A stretch of 64,000 nucleotides of DNA from Capsicum annuum (Eukaryota; Streptophyta; Magnoliopsida; Solanales; Solanaceae): NCBI RefSeq assembly GCF_002878395.1, contig NC_061115.1, positions 53,691,352 through 53,755,351 of the forward strand, read 5' to 3'. Made by a program: the position numbers and the translations under genes. The notes below the pieces were generated by a model that was not told where the DNA came from, did no database searches, and saw only the letters and a list, made by a program, of their open reading frames with translations. Shown in pieces: positions 23,880 through 34,756 of this stretch (position 1 is its first letter; each line of letters begins with the position of its first letter).

Positions 23880-25372
23880 ATATTTCTCTTGCACCTAGAG
23901 GGAAATTTATATCTTATCTTACAAACCGTAAGCTCATATAAAAAGGTTGTCTATATCATCTTTTGCGGGTAAAAGATTCTATTACTAAAAGTCCTTCCCT
24001 CTAGTTTGTTCCGGTAGTTAATGAATTATTGAAGTCTTTCAAGATGATCTTCCTGGGATACCACCAAACAAGGAGATTGTTTTGGGCATTGATATATTGC
24101 TAGACACCCAACCTATTTCTATTTTGCTATACTGAATGGCTCCTACAAAATTGAAAGAGTTAAAAGAAAGTTAAAAGACCTTCTTGACAAAGGCTTTATA
24201 TATCCTAGCGTCTCTCCCTGGGATGCTCCGATATTCTTTGTGAGTAAGAAAGATGACTCCCCTGTATGTGTACAGATTATCATTAGCTGAAGAAGATAGT
24301 TAAGAATAAATACCTTTTCCCAGAATTTATGATCTCTTTGACCAACTCTAGGGTGCCAATTGCTTCACTAAGATAGACCTTCGTTCGAGGTATCATCAGT
24401 TGAAGGTTTGGGAGATGGACATTCCAAAAACTGCTTTCCGAACTCGGTATGGTAACTATGAATTTCTAGTTATGTCCTTCAGACTGTCTAATGTCCCCAC
24501 ATCATTTATGGACCTAATAAATAAAGTGTTTTCTCTGTTTCAAGATCTATTTATAATAGTCTTTATTGATGAGCTTTTTATTTACTCTAAGAGTGAGGAG
24601 GAAAGTGCCAATCACCTCCACATCGTCCTTCAGACTCTTAAGGATCATGAGTTGTATACAAAGTTTTCTAAGTGTGCATTCTGTCTTAGTGCTATTACTT
24701 TATTGGGGTATACTGTTTCTAGTGAGAGAATTAAGGTTGACCCCCTAAAGGTTGAGGCAGTGAGAAAATGGACTAGACCCATAACTCCAACTGACATCCG
24801 AAGCTTCCTAGGTTTGTCAGGGTATTACAAAAGATTTGTAGAGAGTTTTTCATCCATAGCTACTCCACTTACAAGATTGACTCAAAAAAAGGTAAAATTC
24901 TTGTGGTTTGACTATTGTGAGAATAGTTTTGGAAAATTGAAAGACAAATTGATTACTTCACCGGTTTTGACCCTTCATGAGGGTACAAACGGATTTATGG
25001 CTTACTGTGGTGCATCCCGGGTGGGACTTGGGTGTGTACTTATACAACATGGTAAAGTAGTGTCTTATGTATCTAGATAGTTGAAGGTACAGAGAAAAAC
25101 TATCCCACCCATAATTTAGAGTTAGCGACTGTGGTATTTGAACTCAAAATTTGGAATCATTATCTTTATGGGGTGCATGTCGGTATCTTTACTAATCACA
25201 AGAGTTTATAGTATGTATTCATGTAGAAAGAGCTAAACCTTAGGCAGAGGTGATGGTTGGAGTTTTTGAAGGACTATGACATGAGCCTGCATTATCACCC
25301 AGGCAAGGCTAGTGTGGTGGTTGACGCCCTTAGCATGTTATCCATGGACAGTCTTTCTTATGTGGAGGAATA
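23880..25372 (+). pseudogene. Element D reverse transcriptase and RNase H
   Basis: RT begins after a frameshift near 23990. The fingers part has KGFIYPSVSPWDAPIFFVSK. The longest open stretch is 24400-25080 and includes the palm. The catalytic YxDD-type motif, normally FIDDI, reads FIDEL near 24560, so the second Asp is lost. RNase H follows; its first catalytic Asp is replaced (YCGAS for YCDAS, near 25008). It ends with YHPGKASVV near 25310. Both enzymes would be inactive. Confidence 0.88.
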
Positions 25373-26660
25373 AAAGAGGAATATGGTAAAGGATATTTAT
25401 CGGCTTGCTAATTTTGGAGTTTGACTCCTAGATTTAGATGATGGAGGAGTATTCATACAAGAGGTAGCTAAATCATCCTTATGCGCTGAGGTTAAGGAAA
25501 AAAATCCAGGGACCCCATTTTAATATAAATCAAGGAAGATGTTGGTCAACAAAAAGTATTGGCATTTGAAATTGTAGGTGATGAGGCTTTTAAGTATCAA
25601 GGTAGACTGTTTGTGCCAGATATAGATGGGTTGGGAGGGAGAATTCTTGCCAAAGCTCACATTTATAGGTATGTTGTTCATCCTGGCTCTACTAAAATCT
25701 ATCATGATCTCAAGGAGATTTATTGGTAGAATGACATGAGGAGAGATATTGCTAAATTTATGGCTATGTTTGAATTGTCAACAAGTTGAGGTGGAACATT
25801 TGAGGCCATGTGGCATTTCCTAAGAGATAGCCTTGCCTCTTAGGAAATGGGAGATGATCAACATGGACTTTATTACAAGACTTCCGAGATCCCAAAACCG
25901 ATATGACTCTAGTTGGGTAATAGTAGATAGGATGACCAAGTCTACCCATTTTCTTCCAGTTCGGACAAATTATTTGGGGGATGATTATGCTAAGTTTTAC
26001 ATTCAGGAAATAGTTCATTTTCAAAGGGCTCCAATATCTACTATATCCAATCAAGGTACATAATTTTCTTCTCAATTTTAGCAGTTTTTTTAGAGGGGTT
26101 TAGGTACCTAAGTAAACCTTAGTACCACCTGACATCCTCAAACATATGGGAAAGCATAGTGCACCATTCAGACCTTAGAATATATGTTGAAGGCATACAC
26201 TATAGACTTTAAGGGTAATTGGGTGGATCATTTGCCGTTGGTAGAATTTGCCTACAAAATAGCTACCACTCTGGCATCCAGATATCTCTTTTTGAAAACC
26301 TTTATGGGAAAAGGTGTAGGCCATCAATTGGTTGGTATGAAGTGGGGGAGACCCATTTGTTTAGGCCTAACCTTATTCCATTAGGTGATAGAGAAAGTGA
26401 AAGTCCGTAGGGATCCACTTAAGACAGCTAAAAATCTAAAAAAATCTTACATTGGTGTTATTAGAAGGGAGTTGGAGTTTGAGGTTAATGATTAGGTTTT
26501 TCTAAAGGTATTCCCTATGATGGGAGTTATGTGATTCAGAAAGAAAGGAAAACTCAGTCCTCTTTATATAGGTCCTAATCGGATTATGAGATGGGTTGGT
26601 ATTAATAATATCTTACTCATTTTTGGTTCACCTAATTCTTTAAATCATACTTAATGTATC
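25373..26660 (+). pseudogene. Element D integrase, no chromodomain
   Basis: The zinc-binding N domain is partly visible at 25590-25790 (HPGSTKIYHDLKEIYW). The core has WEMINMDFITRLPRS (first Asp kept, about 25870), but the second Asp is Asn (ISNQGT, 26050). A frameshift joins FAYKI to NSYHSGIQ (26219-26350). The C-terminal GKLSPLYIGP is at 26548-26577. The sequence then passes straight to the hairpin and polypurine tract. The roughly 90-residue VPLE...EATWE chromodomain seen in C, G and H is missing. Confidence 0.82.
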
Positions 26661-26667
26661 TCAAACT

Positions 26668-26687
26668 ATCATTCAGGGATGAATGAT
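26668..26687 (+). promoter_or_regulatory. Stem-loop upstream of polypurine tract (element D)
   Basis: ATCATTCAGGGATGAATGAT forms a perfect 8-pair stem with loop GGGA. It lies 15 nt before the 3' LTR. Confidence 0.7.
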
Positions 26688-26689
26688 CC

Positions 26690-26702
26690 CAAGGGGGGAT
26701 AG
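26690..26702 (+). other. Polypurine tract (element D)
   Basis: CAAGGGGGGATAG abuts the 3' LTR start TGTAATA at 26703. It is the plus-strand priming site. Confidence 0.85.
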
Positions 26703-28886
26703 TGTAATAACTCATGCTAATCTAAGCTCAGTTCAGCTTTTAGTTGCATACATAGGGGGCTTAAGGCCTAAAAACTTTATTAAGCGTTTAGGACTTAGTC
26801 ATTTTCAAGACCTCTAGACTTTATGAAATTTTAAATTGACCTTTCTGACCCTAAAATATCAGTTTTTAAGTTGATTCATGATTAGAAGGTCAAAAGTACA
26901 TATTAGGTGAGTTTTAGAACATTTGAATGGGCGTAGGGGAATGTTTGGAAAACAAAAATAGTAGCACCACCGGGATAGGCCCTCTGCACCCGATTTAGTC
27001 CGCCTGGATAGATCCCATGGCATGGGGCTTACCCCACTCGTCTAAATCCCATGGTATGGGGCTTACCTCACTGTTCTAAAGCCCATGTCGCCCAATTCTT
27101 TCATGTGCAACCTTTAATTTTAAATGCCCAAGGGGATTTTGGGTCATTTCCCCTCATCCTATTTCATCTGTAACATGAATTGAGGCTTCTAAATGGGCAT
27201 TGTTTGCCTCTTTTACTCAAATTTCTCTCAAGGAAACCCTTCTTCTTCCCCAAGAACCAACCCAAACTCTTCCTCAAGAAAACAAGAAATTCAAGCTTTC
27301 TTTACCAACCAAGAATCTTAATGTACGTGGGGCTATCCTAAACTTCCTGGGCATAAGTTCATTGTTTTGGTAATTTTTAAAGGCATTTAAATATGTTTAT
27401 AAAAAGGGTTGGAAATATCATTTAGAATAGCTGAACCATGAGCACATTTCAATGATATAGTGTTTTGGTCTTCAGGCCTTTTTCCTAGAGTTGAATTATT
27501 TTCACGTATATATATGTGTTTTTAGTTTTGAAATTTGAATTGAGATAATGAATAAAAAAACTCTTTCTCTCACATAATATATCTTGATTTAACATGTTAT
27601 GGGTTATTCAATTACATGTCTTAAAGCATGAGCCAAATGTTTACTATTTTTATGGACTTGATGTTGGTTATGAATTGAAGATAGGGTCTTATCTTATGTA
27701 TACATGTTAAATATTATAATTGAAAGAATTGCATGAGTTGTTAGGAAGGAATTATCCATCATGTGTTAATGTATTGAAAAGAGAGTCTTTGCATATGTTT
27801 TCACATATTTTGAAATAAGAACTCTCTCACATTATTTAAATATTTGGGTGGTCCAATAACATGTTTTGAATGAAAAGACTTTAACATGATATTATATGGA
27901 TTATACGACTTACAAGTCTTAGTATGCCAATACCAAATAGATAAATGCCATGATAGATTTAGAATAGATCAGAATATAGATTTTTACTTAGATTTTAGAT
28001 TTTTATTTTTAGTAAGATGCATGTTTTTGAATGGTTAAAAATAGGCTCCCAGAGAGTTAGGTGGTTACCTGAAGTAGGCGTGAGTTCAGAAAACTCATTG
28101 TCCAAAACCATGTTTTAACAATATGGATTTTATTATGTCCCAAAATAGGGATTATACACTAGCGACAACCTTATGGCGTATCAGATTTAGATAGTCCAAC
28201 CCTTGTGGAAAACTTAGGTTGGGGCCTTCGCCGTCGAGTCTAGGGTAGATCCCATATACCTCTTGGGATACTTTTCAGGTATATCGGGTGTACCATCTAG
28301 CTTAGAAGTAAGACAAAGAGTTTTTTCATGATTTACTGTAAAGTTTTGAAGCTTATTAATTATGACCATGTATTTCTAAATATATTATGATCAATTGATT
28401 TCAAATGTTCTAATTTATCTTATATAAAGAATGTGTTATTTTTAGATTATTTTATGTAACAATACCTTCTGTATTGAGCCCCTAAATTTAGGTTCGAGGC
28501 CCAGTCGGGTGGTCCTACTAATCAGTAGATCATTATCTAACATTTGTTGTTGGTGAGCCTTCCTTATTTCAGAAGGCCTTATTCCCATGTGTTATTTTAA
28601 TTTGATTTTAGTTCATGGTCCGACTGGGGGTCTTGTCCGAATTTAGATAGATTATTGTTTTCAATTTACTGGATACTTCGTAGACTTGTTATAGATGGTT
28701 ATGGGTTTTCTTATTGACTTATGTATCACATTGTTAAGTTGAAATAAAAGAACTACCATGTTTCCAGTTTACTTCTGCATTATTATAAAAGATGAGTTTT
28801 GCATATGATGAAAAGATTAGGGGTCCCTCGGGTTTTCATGGTTCAAGATGCCCCTCTCGGCTAGGGCCTCGACTCAGGTCATGATA
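26703..28886 (+). repeat. Element D 3' LTR
   Basis: The LTR is 2184 bp, starts TGTAATAACTC and ends CATGATA, followed by CAAGG. It contains a 34-base tandem duplication near 27010-27078 (CCCATGGCATGG / CCCATGGTATGG) that the 5' LTR lacks. Confidence 0.92.
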
Positions 28887-29460
28887 CAAGGATATGGATA
28901 TTTCTCAGCTCATGGTTTATATGGAGCAATTTAAGGAAGAAAAGGAGAAGAAGGCAGAGATTGGTGAGAGACAGAGTAAGAAATTTAGATTTTCTTACCA
29001 GAGAGGAGGCTAGTAGCATAGTGATAAAGAGAGGGGAAAAAAAGCCTAAAAAAAGTGAGAGAGTTCTTGTTCTTTCTCTACGACTAGTAATCCTTACTCT
29101 ATGTCTTTTGATGATTATTTTTCTCAAAATGGTGGAGCATATAGGGTACAGAGTTCCCAATCTTATGCTAATGAGGATCAGTTTATTCTATCATATTCTC
29201 CTTGCAGATTTTGTGGTCAGCCGCACTATGGAAAATATGAGAAGGGGATAAATCGATATTTTAACTATGGTTAAATTGTCCATATGCATCATGATTGTCC
29301 TTCTAGGGTTGCTTTAAGGGCAAATAAGGTTCCTATTTCCTTTTGTTCAGCCCCTTCACCAAAGGGTGCTTATTTTGTTTCTTGTACTGACACCGGCTGG
29401 AATCACTTGTATGCACTTGCTTCTTTTCAAGACTTTGAGGCATCTTCTAATGTCATTACT
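28887..29460 (+). pseudogene. Element C gag, 3' part
   Basis: The frame continues from 13352 with DMDISQLMVYMEQFKEEK. A serine-rich part follows, then a degenerate zinc-knuckle pair at 29206-29305. CRFCGQPHYGKY has Tyr for the last Cys, and the second knuckle has lost its early Cys residues but ends HHDCPSR. Stops occur at several places. Confidence 0.8.
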
Positions 29461-29812
29461 TGTGTTTTGAAACTCTTTTACTATGATGTGTACTGTTTGA
29501 TTGATCTGGGATCCACTCTTTCTTATATGACCCCATTTATGGTTGTGTATTTTAGTTTTGGTCTTGAGTGTATTTTAGACCCTTTTTATATTTCAACCTC
29601 ATTGGGTGACTCTATGGTGGCTTAAAGATTATAGGGGTTGTGTAGTATCTGTGGATGGTCAGGAGACCATGGTGGAACTGTTTGAATTTGACATGGTCAA
29701 CTTTGATGTTAAATTGAGGATGGATTGGTTGCACTCGTGCTATGCGTCTTTAGACTATCGAACCAGTAAGGTCATGTTGAAATTTCCTAATGAACTAATT
29801 ATTAAATAGGAG
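29461..29812 (+). pseudogene. Element C aspartic protease
   Basis: The protease is preceded by a WNHLYAL linker. The active site reads DLGSTLSYMTP (Asp kept, Pro changed to Leu; about 29503). The later region reads DFDVKLRMDWL-like at 29700-29740. A stop and frameshift occur near 29620. Confidence 0.83.
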
Positions 29813-31300
29813 GGTGTTTTCTATCTCCAACGGGGAGGTTCATATCATATCTTAGAGCTCGAAGATTGATCTCCAAGGGGTGTCTCTACCATCTGGTCCA
29901 AGTTAAGGATTATAACTCGGAGCTTCCTTCTTTAAATTCCATCCTGGTGTTGAATGAAATTCCCATGGTCTTCCCTAATGATCTTCCTAGTATTCCACTC
30001 GATAGAGAGATTGATTTTGGAATAGATCTTATTCCAAACACCCATCCTATCTCTATTCCCCCATATAGAATGACTTCAATTCAGTTAAAAGAGATTGAGG
30101 ATCCATACAAGGATCTTTTAGACAAGGGTTTCATCTATCCTAGTATGTCTCTATGGGGTGCACTAGTATTATTCATGCTTACAAAAGATGGTTCCTATTG
30201 GACGTGTATTAATTACTGACAGCTGAATAAGGTGATGGTAAAGAATAAGTACCCTCTTTTGAGAATTGATAACCTCTTTGATCAACATCAGGGAGATAAA
30301 TTCTTCTCTAAGATCGATATTCGATCTGAGTAGCATCAGTTAAAGATTAGAGAGGTGGATATCCATAAGACAACTTTCTTTATTCGGTAAGGGTATTTTA
30401 AGTTCTTGGGGATATTGTTTGGATTGACCAATTCCCTGCGACATTAATGAACTTGATGAATAGGATCTTCTGTCAATGTCTAGATATGTTCATAATTGTC
30501 TTCATTGATGATATTTTGGTATACTCTAAGAGTGAGGAGGATCATGCCGATCACCTTCGCATTGTATTACAACCTTTGAAAGATCAACAGTTGTATGCTA
30601 AGTTCTCAAAATGTGAATTCTAGTTGAACGTTGTTACATTACTGGGTCGTGTTGTTCTAGTGAGGGGATTATGATGGATCCTTAGAAAGTCAGTGTGGTT
30701 AAGAAGTGTCCTAGACCCAAAACTCCAACCGATATTCGTAGCTTCCTGGGTTTAGCCTGTTATATAGGAGATTTATGGAAATTTTTTTCTCTATTGCTGC
30801 TAGATTGACCAAGTTGACTAATAAGAAGGTGAAGTTCTTGTAGTCCGATGCTTGCAGAGGTGGTTTTTAGAAGTTAAAGGATAAGTTGACTTCAGCTCTG
30901 GTCTTGACTTTACCTGAATGCATCGAGGGTCATCTATTGTGATGCATCTTGGGTTGGTTTGGGTTGTGTGTTGATGCAACATGGCAAGGTGGTTTCTTAT
31001 AACTCTAAATAATTGAAGGTTATTCAACTGATGACATGGAGTTATTGGTTGTGGTGTTTGCGTTGAATATTTGGTATCATTATCTGTATAGGGTGTATGT
31101 TGATATCTTTTCTAATCATAAGAGCCTGAAGTATGTGTTCATTCAGAAAGAGATTAATCTCAGGCAAAGCAGGTAGCTTGGGTTGCTAAAAGATTCTAAT
31201 ATGAGTCTTCATTACCATCCAGGAAAAGCTAATGTAGTTGCTGATTCTCTTAACAGGTTGTCCATGGGGAGTCTAGCTCACATGGATAAGGATAAGTGAG
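29813..31300 (+). pseudogene. Element C reverse transcriptase and RNase H
   Basis: RT fingers are open in 29866-30219 (IDLIPNTHPISIPPYRM, KGFIYPSMS). The palm motif [10 protein letters not shown] at about 30500-30530 is intact. RNase H has YCDASWVGLGCVL near 30938 and ends YHPGKANVVAD near 31240. The open stretches are joined by stops and frameshifts. The catalytic centres are better kept than in the nested element D. Confidence 0.86.
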
Positions 31301-32891
31301 GATTCATGAATGATATTCACCAATTAGATAACCTTAGAATTAGTCTCTTAAAATCTAAAGATAGTGGCGTGTTTGTGCAAATGGAGGCACAATCGTCTTT
31401 TTGTGCAAAAATAAAGGAGAAGTAGCTATTAGACCTCCTATTGATAAAAATCAAGGATAATGTGGGTAAGAAGAAGGTGATGGATTTTGAGGTCGATGGT
31501 GATAGTATCTTGAGTCACCAAGGAAGGTCGTGTATTCCCAACATTAATAAATTATGAGGCAGGATTTAGACCGAGGCCCATGAGTTGTGGTGTACAATTC
31601 ATCCTAATTTAATGAAGATGTATTATGATCTCAAGGATATATATTAGTGGAATAATATGAAGCGGTACGTAGCCAACTTTGTGGCTAAGTGTATGGTGTG
31701 TCAGCAAGTAAAAGTGGAGCACATGAGGACCGGTGGTCTACTTTAAGAAATTGAACTACTAGTGTGGAAGTGGGAGGTAATTAATATGTATTTAGTAGTT
31801 TGCATTCCACTATCTCAGAATTAATGTAACTTCATTTAGGTCAGAATGGATTGGATGACTAAGTCTGCCCACTTTCTGCTAGTGACGACTAATTATTCTG
31901 TTGAATACTATACAAAATTATTCCTTTAGGAGGTTATAAAGTTGCATAGTGTGCCTATCTTAATTATTTTAAATCATGATACTCAAATTTCATCATATTT
32001 GTGGTGCTTATTTCATCATGGTTTGGGGAAAAAGTAAGCCTTAGTACTGTCTTTCACCCGCAGTCGGTTGGGAAATAGAAAGAACTATTTAGACTTTGGA
32101 AGATATGTTGCAAGCTTGTGTGATTGACTTTAGTGGTATTTAGTACTATCATTTTCCACTTGTTGAATTTGTCTACAATAACAGTTACCATTTTAGCATT
32201 GGTATGGCACCTTTTGAGGCGTTGTATAGAAGAAAAGGTAGATCTTCTATTGGGTTGGTCAAGGTTTGTGAAGCAGAGATGTTTGGCCTGGATTTGGTTA
32301 ACCAAGCTATGGAGAAGGTGAAGGTTATTGGTATAGTCTTAAGACTGCCCAAAGTTGCAAAAAGTTCTATGCAGACGTAAAGTGAAAGGACATGGAATTT
32401 AAGGTTGGAGATTGGGTGTTCTTAAAAGTGTCTCCCATAAAGAAAGTGATGCAGTTTGGGATGAAGAAAAGCTTAGTCCCTTGTATGTTGGCCCATACTT
32501 GGTTCTAAGAAGGGTTGGTAATGTTGTATATAAGTTGCAATTGCCTTCTAGCATGAGTTTCATTCATTCGGTAGTCCATGTGTCCATGTTGTGAAAGTGC
32601 GTAGGTGATCCTTTGTTGGTTGTTCCATTAGAGATGATTGATATTTTAGATTCTTTTTCTTATAAGGAGGTCCCAGTGAGGATCTTGGATCAACAAGTTC
32701 GTTGGTTGGGAACGAAAGATGTGGCTTTAATAAAAGGTTCTATGGCAAAACCAAATTTACGAGGAAGCTACTTGGGAAGCCGAGGAGGAAATGAAGTCCA
32801 AGTATCCATTCCTATTCCCTGTTCTGAAGCTGAGGAGGAAATGAAATCCAAGTATCCATTCTTATTCCCTGTTATGGGAATTCGTACTTGA
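31301..32891 (+). pseudogene. Element C integrase and chromodomain
   Basis: The N-terminal zinc domain is visible near 31650-31710 (NNMKRYVANFVAKCMVCQQ). In the core the first Asp is Tyr (INMYLV, 31785) and the second is degraded (LNHDTQ, 31972). The Glu region ERTI..TLEDML remains near 32085. The C domain LSPLYVGPYL is at 32471-32500. The chromodomain follows at about 32600-32870, with VPLEMIDILDS, SYKEVPVRILD and a final EMKSKYPFLFP. Chromodomains direct insertion toward modified chromatin. The tail is disturbed by a 50-bp duplication. Confidence 0.84.
32776..32875 (+). repeat. 50-bp tandem duplication in chromodomain coding end
   Basis: Units 32776-32825 and 32826-32875 are both GAAGC-GAGGAGGAAATGAA-type with about five differences. 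Fifty is not a multiple of three, so the duplication shifts the frame of the second EEEMKSKYPFLFP copy. Confidence 0.9.
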
Positions 32892-33028
32892 GGTATGTGT
32901 TGTTCACAACATCTTTGTTTTGTGTCTTTGTTAATTATAAATTGTGAATTCCTTGGTATTTTGTTTTCTTTCTTAAGGGTAAGAGTAGAGACGTTTGGGG
33001 TTCAACCATGCTTGTATTGTATTTTCCC

Positions 33029-33048
33029 ATCATTTGAGGACAAATGGT
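33029..33048 (+). promoter_or_regulatory. Stem-loop upstream of polypurine tract (element C)
   Basis: ATCATTTGAGGACAAATGGT forms an 8-pair stem (one G-T pair) with loop AGGA, 16 nt before the LTR. It is repeated at 33346-33365 by the 317-bp duplication. Confidence 0.7.
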
Positions 33049-33051
33049 CCT

Positions 33052-33064
33052 AAGTGGGGGAGAC
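33052..33064 (+). other. Polypurine tract (element C)
   Basis: AAGTGGGGGAGAC is directly followed by the LTR start TGAAATACCC at 33065. A second copy lies at 33369-33381. Confidence 0.82.
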
Positions 33065-34756
33065 TGAAATACCCAGAACTTTGGCCCTTGCAAATTTCTT
33101 GAGTTTTGAACTTTCTGTTCATCATACGACTCACACCATAAGCCATATGGTGTAGTGATAGGTGTAGGGACCCTAATCATATGTTGGTCAATATGTTTTG
33201 GCTAAATTTTGTCCTGTTGTTCACAACATCTTTGTTTTGTGTCTTTGTTAATTATAAATTGTGAATTCCTTGGTATTTTGTTTTCTTTCTTAAGGGTAAG
33301 AGTAGAGACGTTTGGGGTTCAACCATGCTTGTATTGTATTTTCCCATCATTTGAGGACAAATGGTCCTAAGTGGGGGAGACTGAAATACCCAGAACTTTG
33401 GCCCTTGCAAATTTCTTGAGTTTTGAACTTTCTGTTCATCATACGACTCACACCATAAGCCATATGGTGTAGTGATAGGTGTAGGGACCCTAATCATATG
33501 TTGGTCAATATGTTTTGGCTAAATTTTGTCCTGTCTATAATAGATTCCACACAATTCGTATGGTTATGTGATGAGAGTGTAGGGTATAATTGTATGTTGT
33601 CCATTCTCTAGTCCTTGATGTTCTGCCTTGCATACGACTAGATTTTACCAGTTGTATGGTCTAGTGATGAGTTGGGCAAGGGATTTGTAAGTTGGATAGA
33701 GTGTGGTGTCTAACCTTCTATTCTGGTGATAACTTGATAGTACCACTTGTATGATGTGGTGACGAGTTGGGGGGTCAACTCGTAACCACCTGCGAGTTTT
33801 CTAAAACTTTTTAGTTGAGGGTATTTTGGATATTTTCCACACTAAGCACTTAAGACCCCATGTCTTGTAACACTCTTAGTCATTTTTTACACACTTACCA
33901 AGATTAAAACACTCTCTAAACTCTCTCTAAAACTTCTCAAGAAAGATTGGGCTAGGGCTTCTTCAAAGTTGTCATCTAAGAGCTTAAAGATCAAATCCTC
34001 TCTTTGAATCTTTGTAACTCAGGCATGTGACTCTTCCTTTATTATTAGAACACTAAAATCATGTATTTTAAACATTGTTTATAAGACATTAAGAGTTCTT
34101 TTTAAAACCAAGGTTGAAGGTTTGAATGAATGTTATTGGGTATTGCTTTCTCATGATCTGAATTATGATTATTCATGTTTTGATAATTATTTTTCATATA
34201 TGGTGCATGGGAATTGTGGTTCAATAAATGGGTCATGTTTAACCCTAAGTTTGTTGGTTTTTGCCTTTGATAATGGTATTCCCCCAACTTGTTTGTGAAA
34301 ATGCCAGTGAGAATGATCTTTTCATATGTGGATTTCATTTTGAACTAAGGCATTGACCAATGAATATTAATGATTGGTAAATGGTTTTTGAAGGCCTTGT
34401 TGGTTATAAATTGATTTGAAATACTAAATGGATTGGATTCCCTAAATGTTGAATTAAATTGATGTCTTTGTTTAGACAATAGGTTCGAGTCCTAAGTTGA
34501 TTAATAATGGTTATGACATGTTGTACGCTTGCAAGTAGGATTGATATACCGATTCCAACAAGATACCTTGGTAAGAAATTGGATTAAGGGTTGTGTATGG
34601 GAAATAAATGTTTTAATTAGGCTTTAAAGTGGGATATGTAGTTGGGTCATGAAACTGGAGTCAGAAAGACTAACAATAGAAACCACGCTAGTCGGTTACC
34701 CTGAATAGATATATGAATGAGAGGTTTGAGTCCCTCATATTTTATACATTGGTGAT
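33065..34756 (+). repeat. Element C 3' LTR, truncated
   Basis: The LTR starts at 33065, restarts at 33382 because of the duplication, and matches the 5' LTR segment (4384-5531) until about 34750. The portion equivalent to 11609-12405, which should follow, is absent. A short hairpin ACACCATA/TATGGTGT lies at 33133-33153 and again at 33450-33470. Confidence 0.82.

Larger units (their letters stand above)
13353..28886 (+). mobile_element. Element D: chromovirus-type Ty3/gypsy, complete ends, nested in C
   Basis: This 15,534-bp insertion has 5' LTR 13353-15497, 3' LTR 26703-28886 and a perfect target duplication CAAGG (13348-13352 and 28887-28891). Removing it restores the gag reading AACAAGGATATGGAT, which D itself has at 22953. 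A LINE is nested in its gag. All coding parts are broken and several catalytic residues are substituted. The chromodomain that should follow integrase is missing. Confidence 0.95.
32898..33531 (+). repeat. Perfect 317-bp tandem duplication
   Basis: Units 32898-33214 and 33215-33531 appear identical by eye; the junction shares TGT. Each unit holds the end of C's 3' UTR, the stem-loop, the polypurine tract and about the first 150 bases of the 3' LTR. No gene is present; the identical minus-strand 81-codon ORFs are by-products. Confidence 0.95.
4384..34756 (+). mobile_element. Element C: Ty3/gypsy chromovirus, host of nested insertions
   Basis: Element C is a Tekay/Del-like chromovirus whose parts are read in order once A, B, D and the LINE are set aside: 5' LTR (4384-5531 plus 11609-12405), Met-type primer site (12409-12422), Gag (12630-13352 plus 28887-29460), protease, RT, RNase H, integrase, chromodomain (to 32891), polypurine tract, and a 3' LTR cut short near 34756. 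The start of the 5' LTR lies left of copy A, outside the window. Every domain has stops or frameshifts, although the RT core IDDI is kept. The truncation point is uncertain by about 30 bases. Confidence 0.85.

Noticed and set aside
32935..33497. Two identical 81-codon ORFs on the minus strand
   Set aside because: They are antisense to element C's 3' UTR and LTR and are identical only because of the 317-bp tandem duplication. No motif is present.
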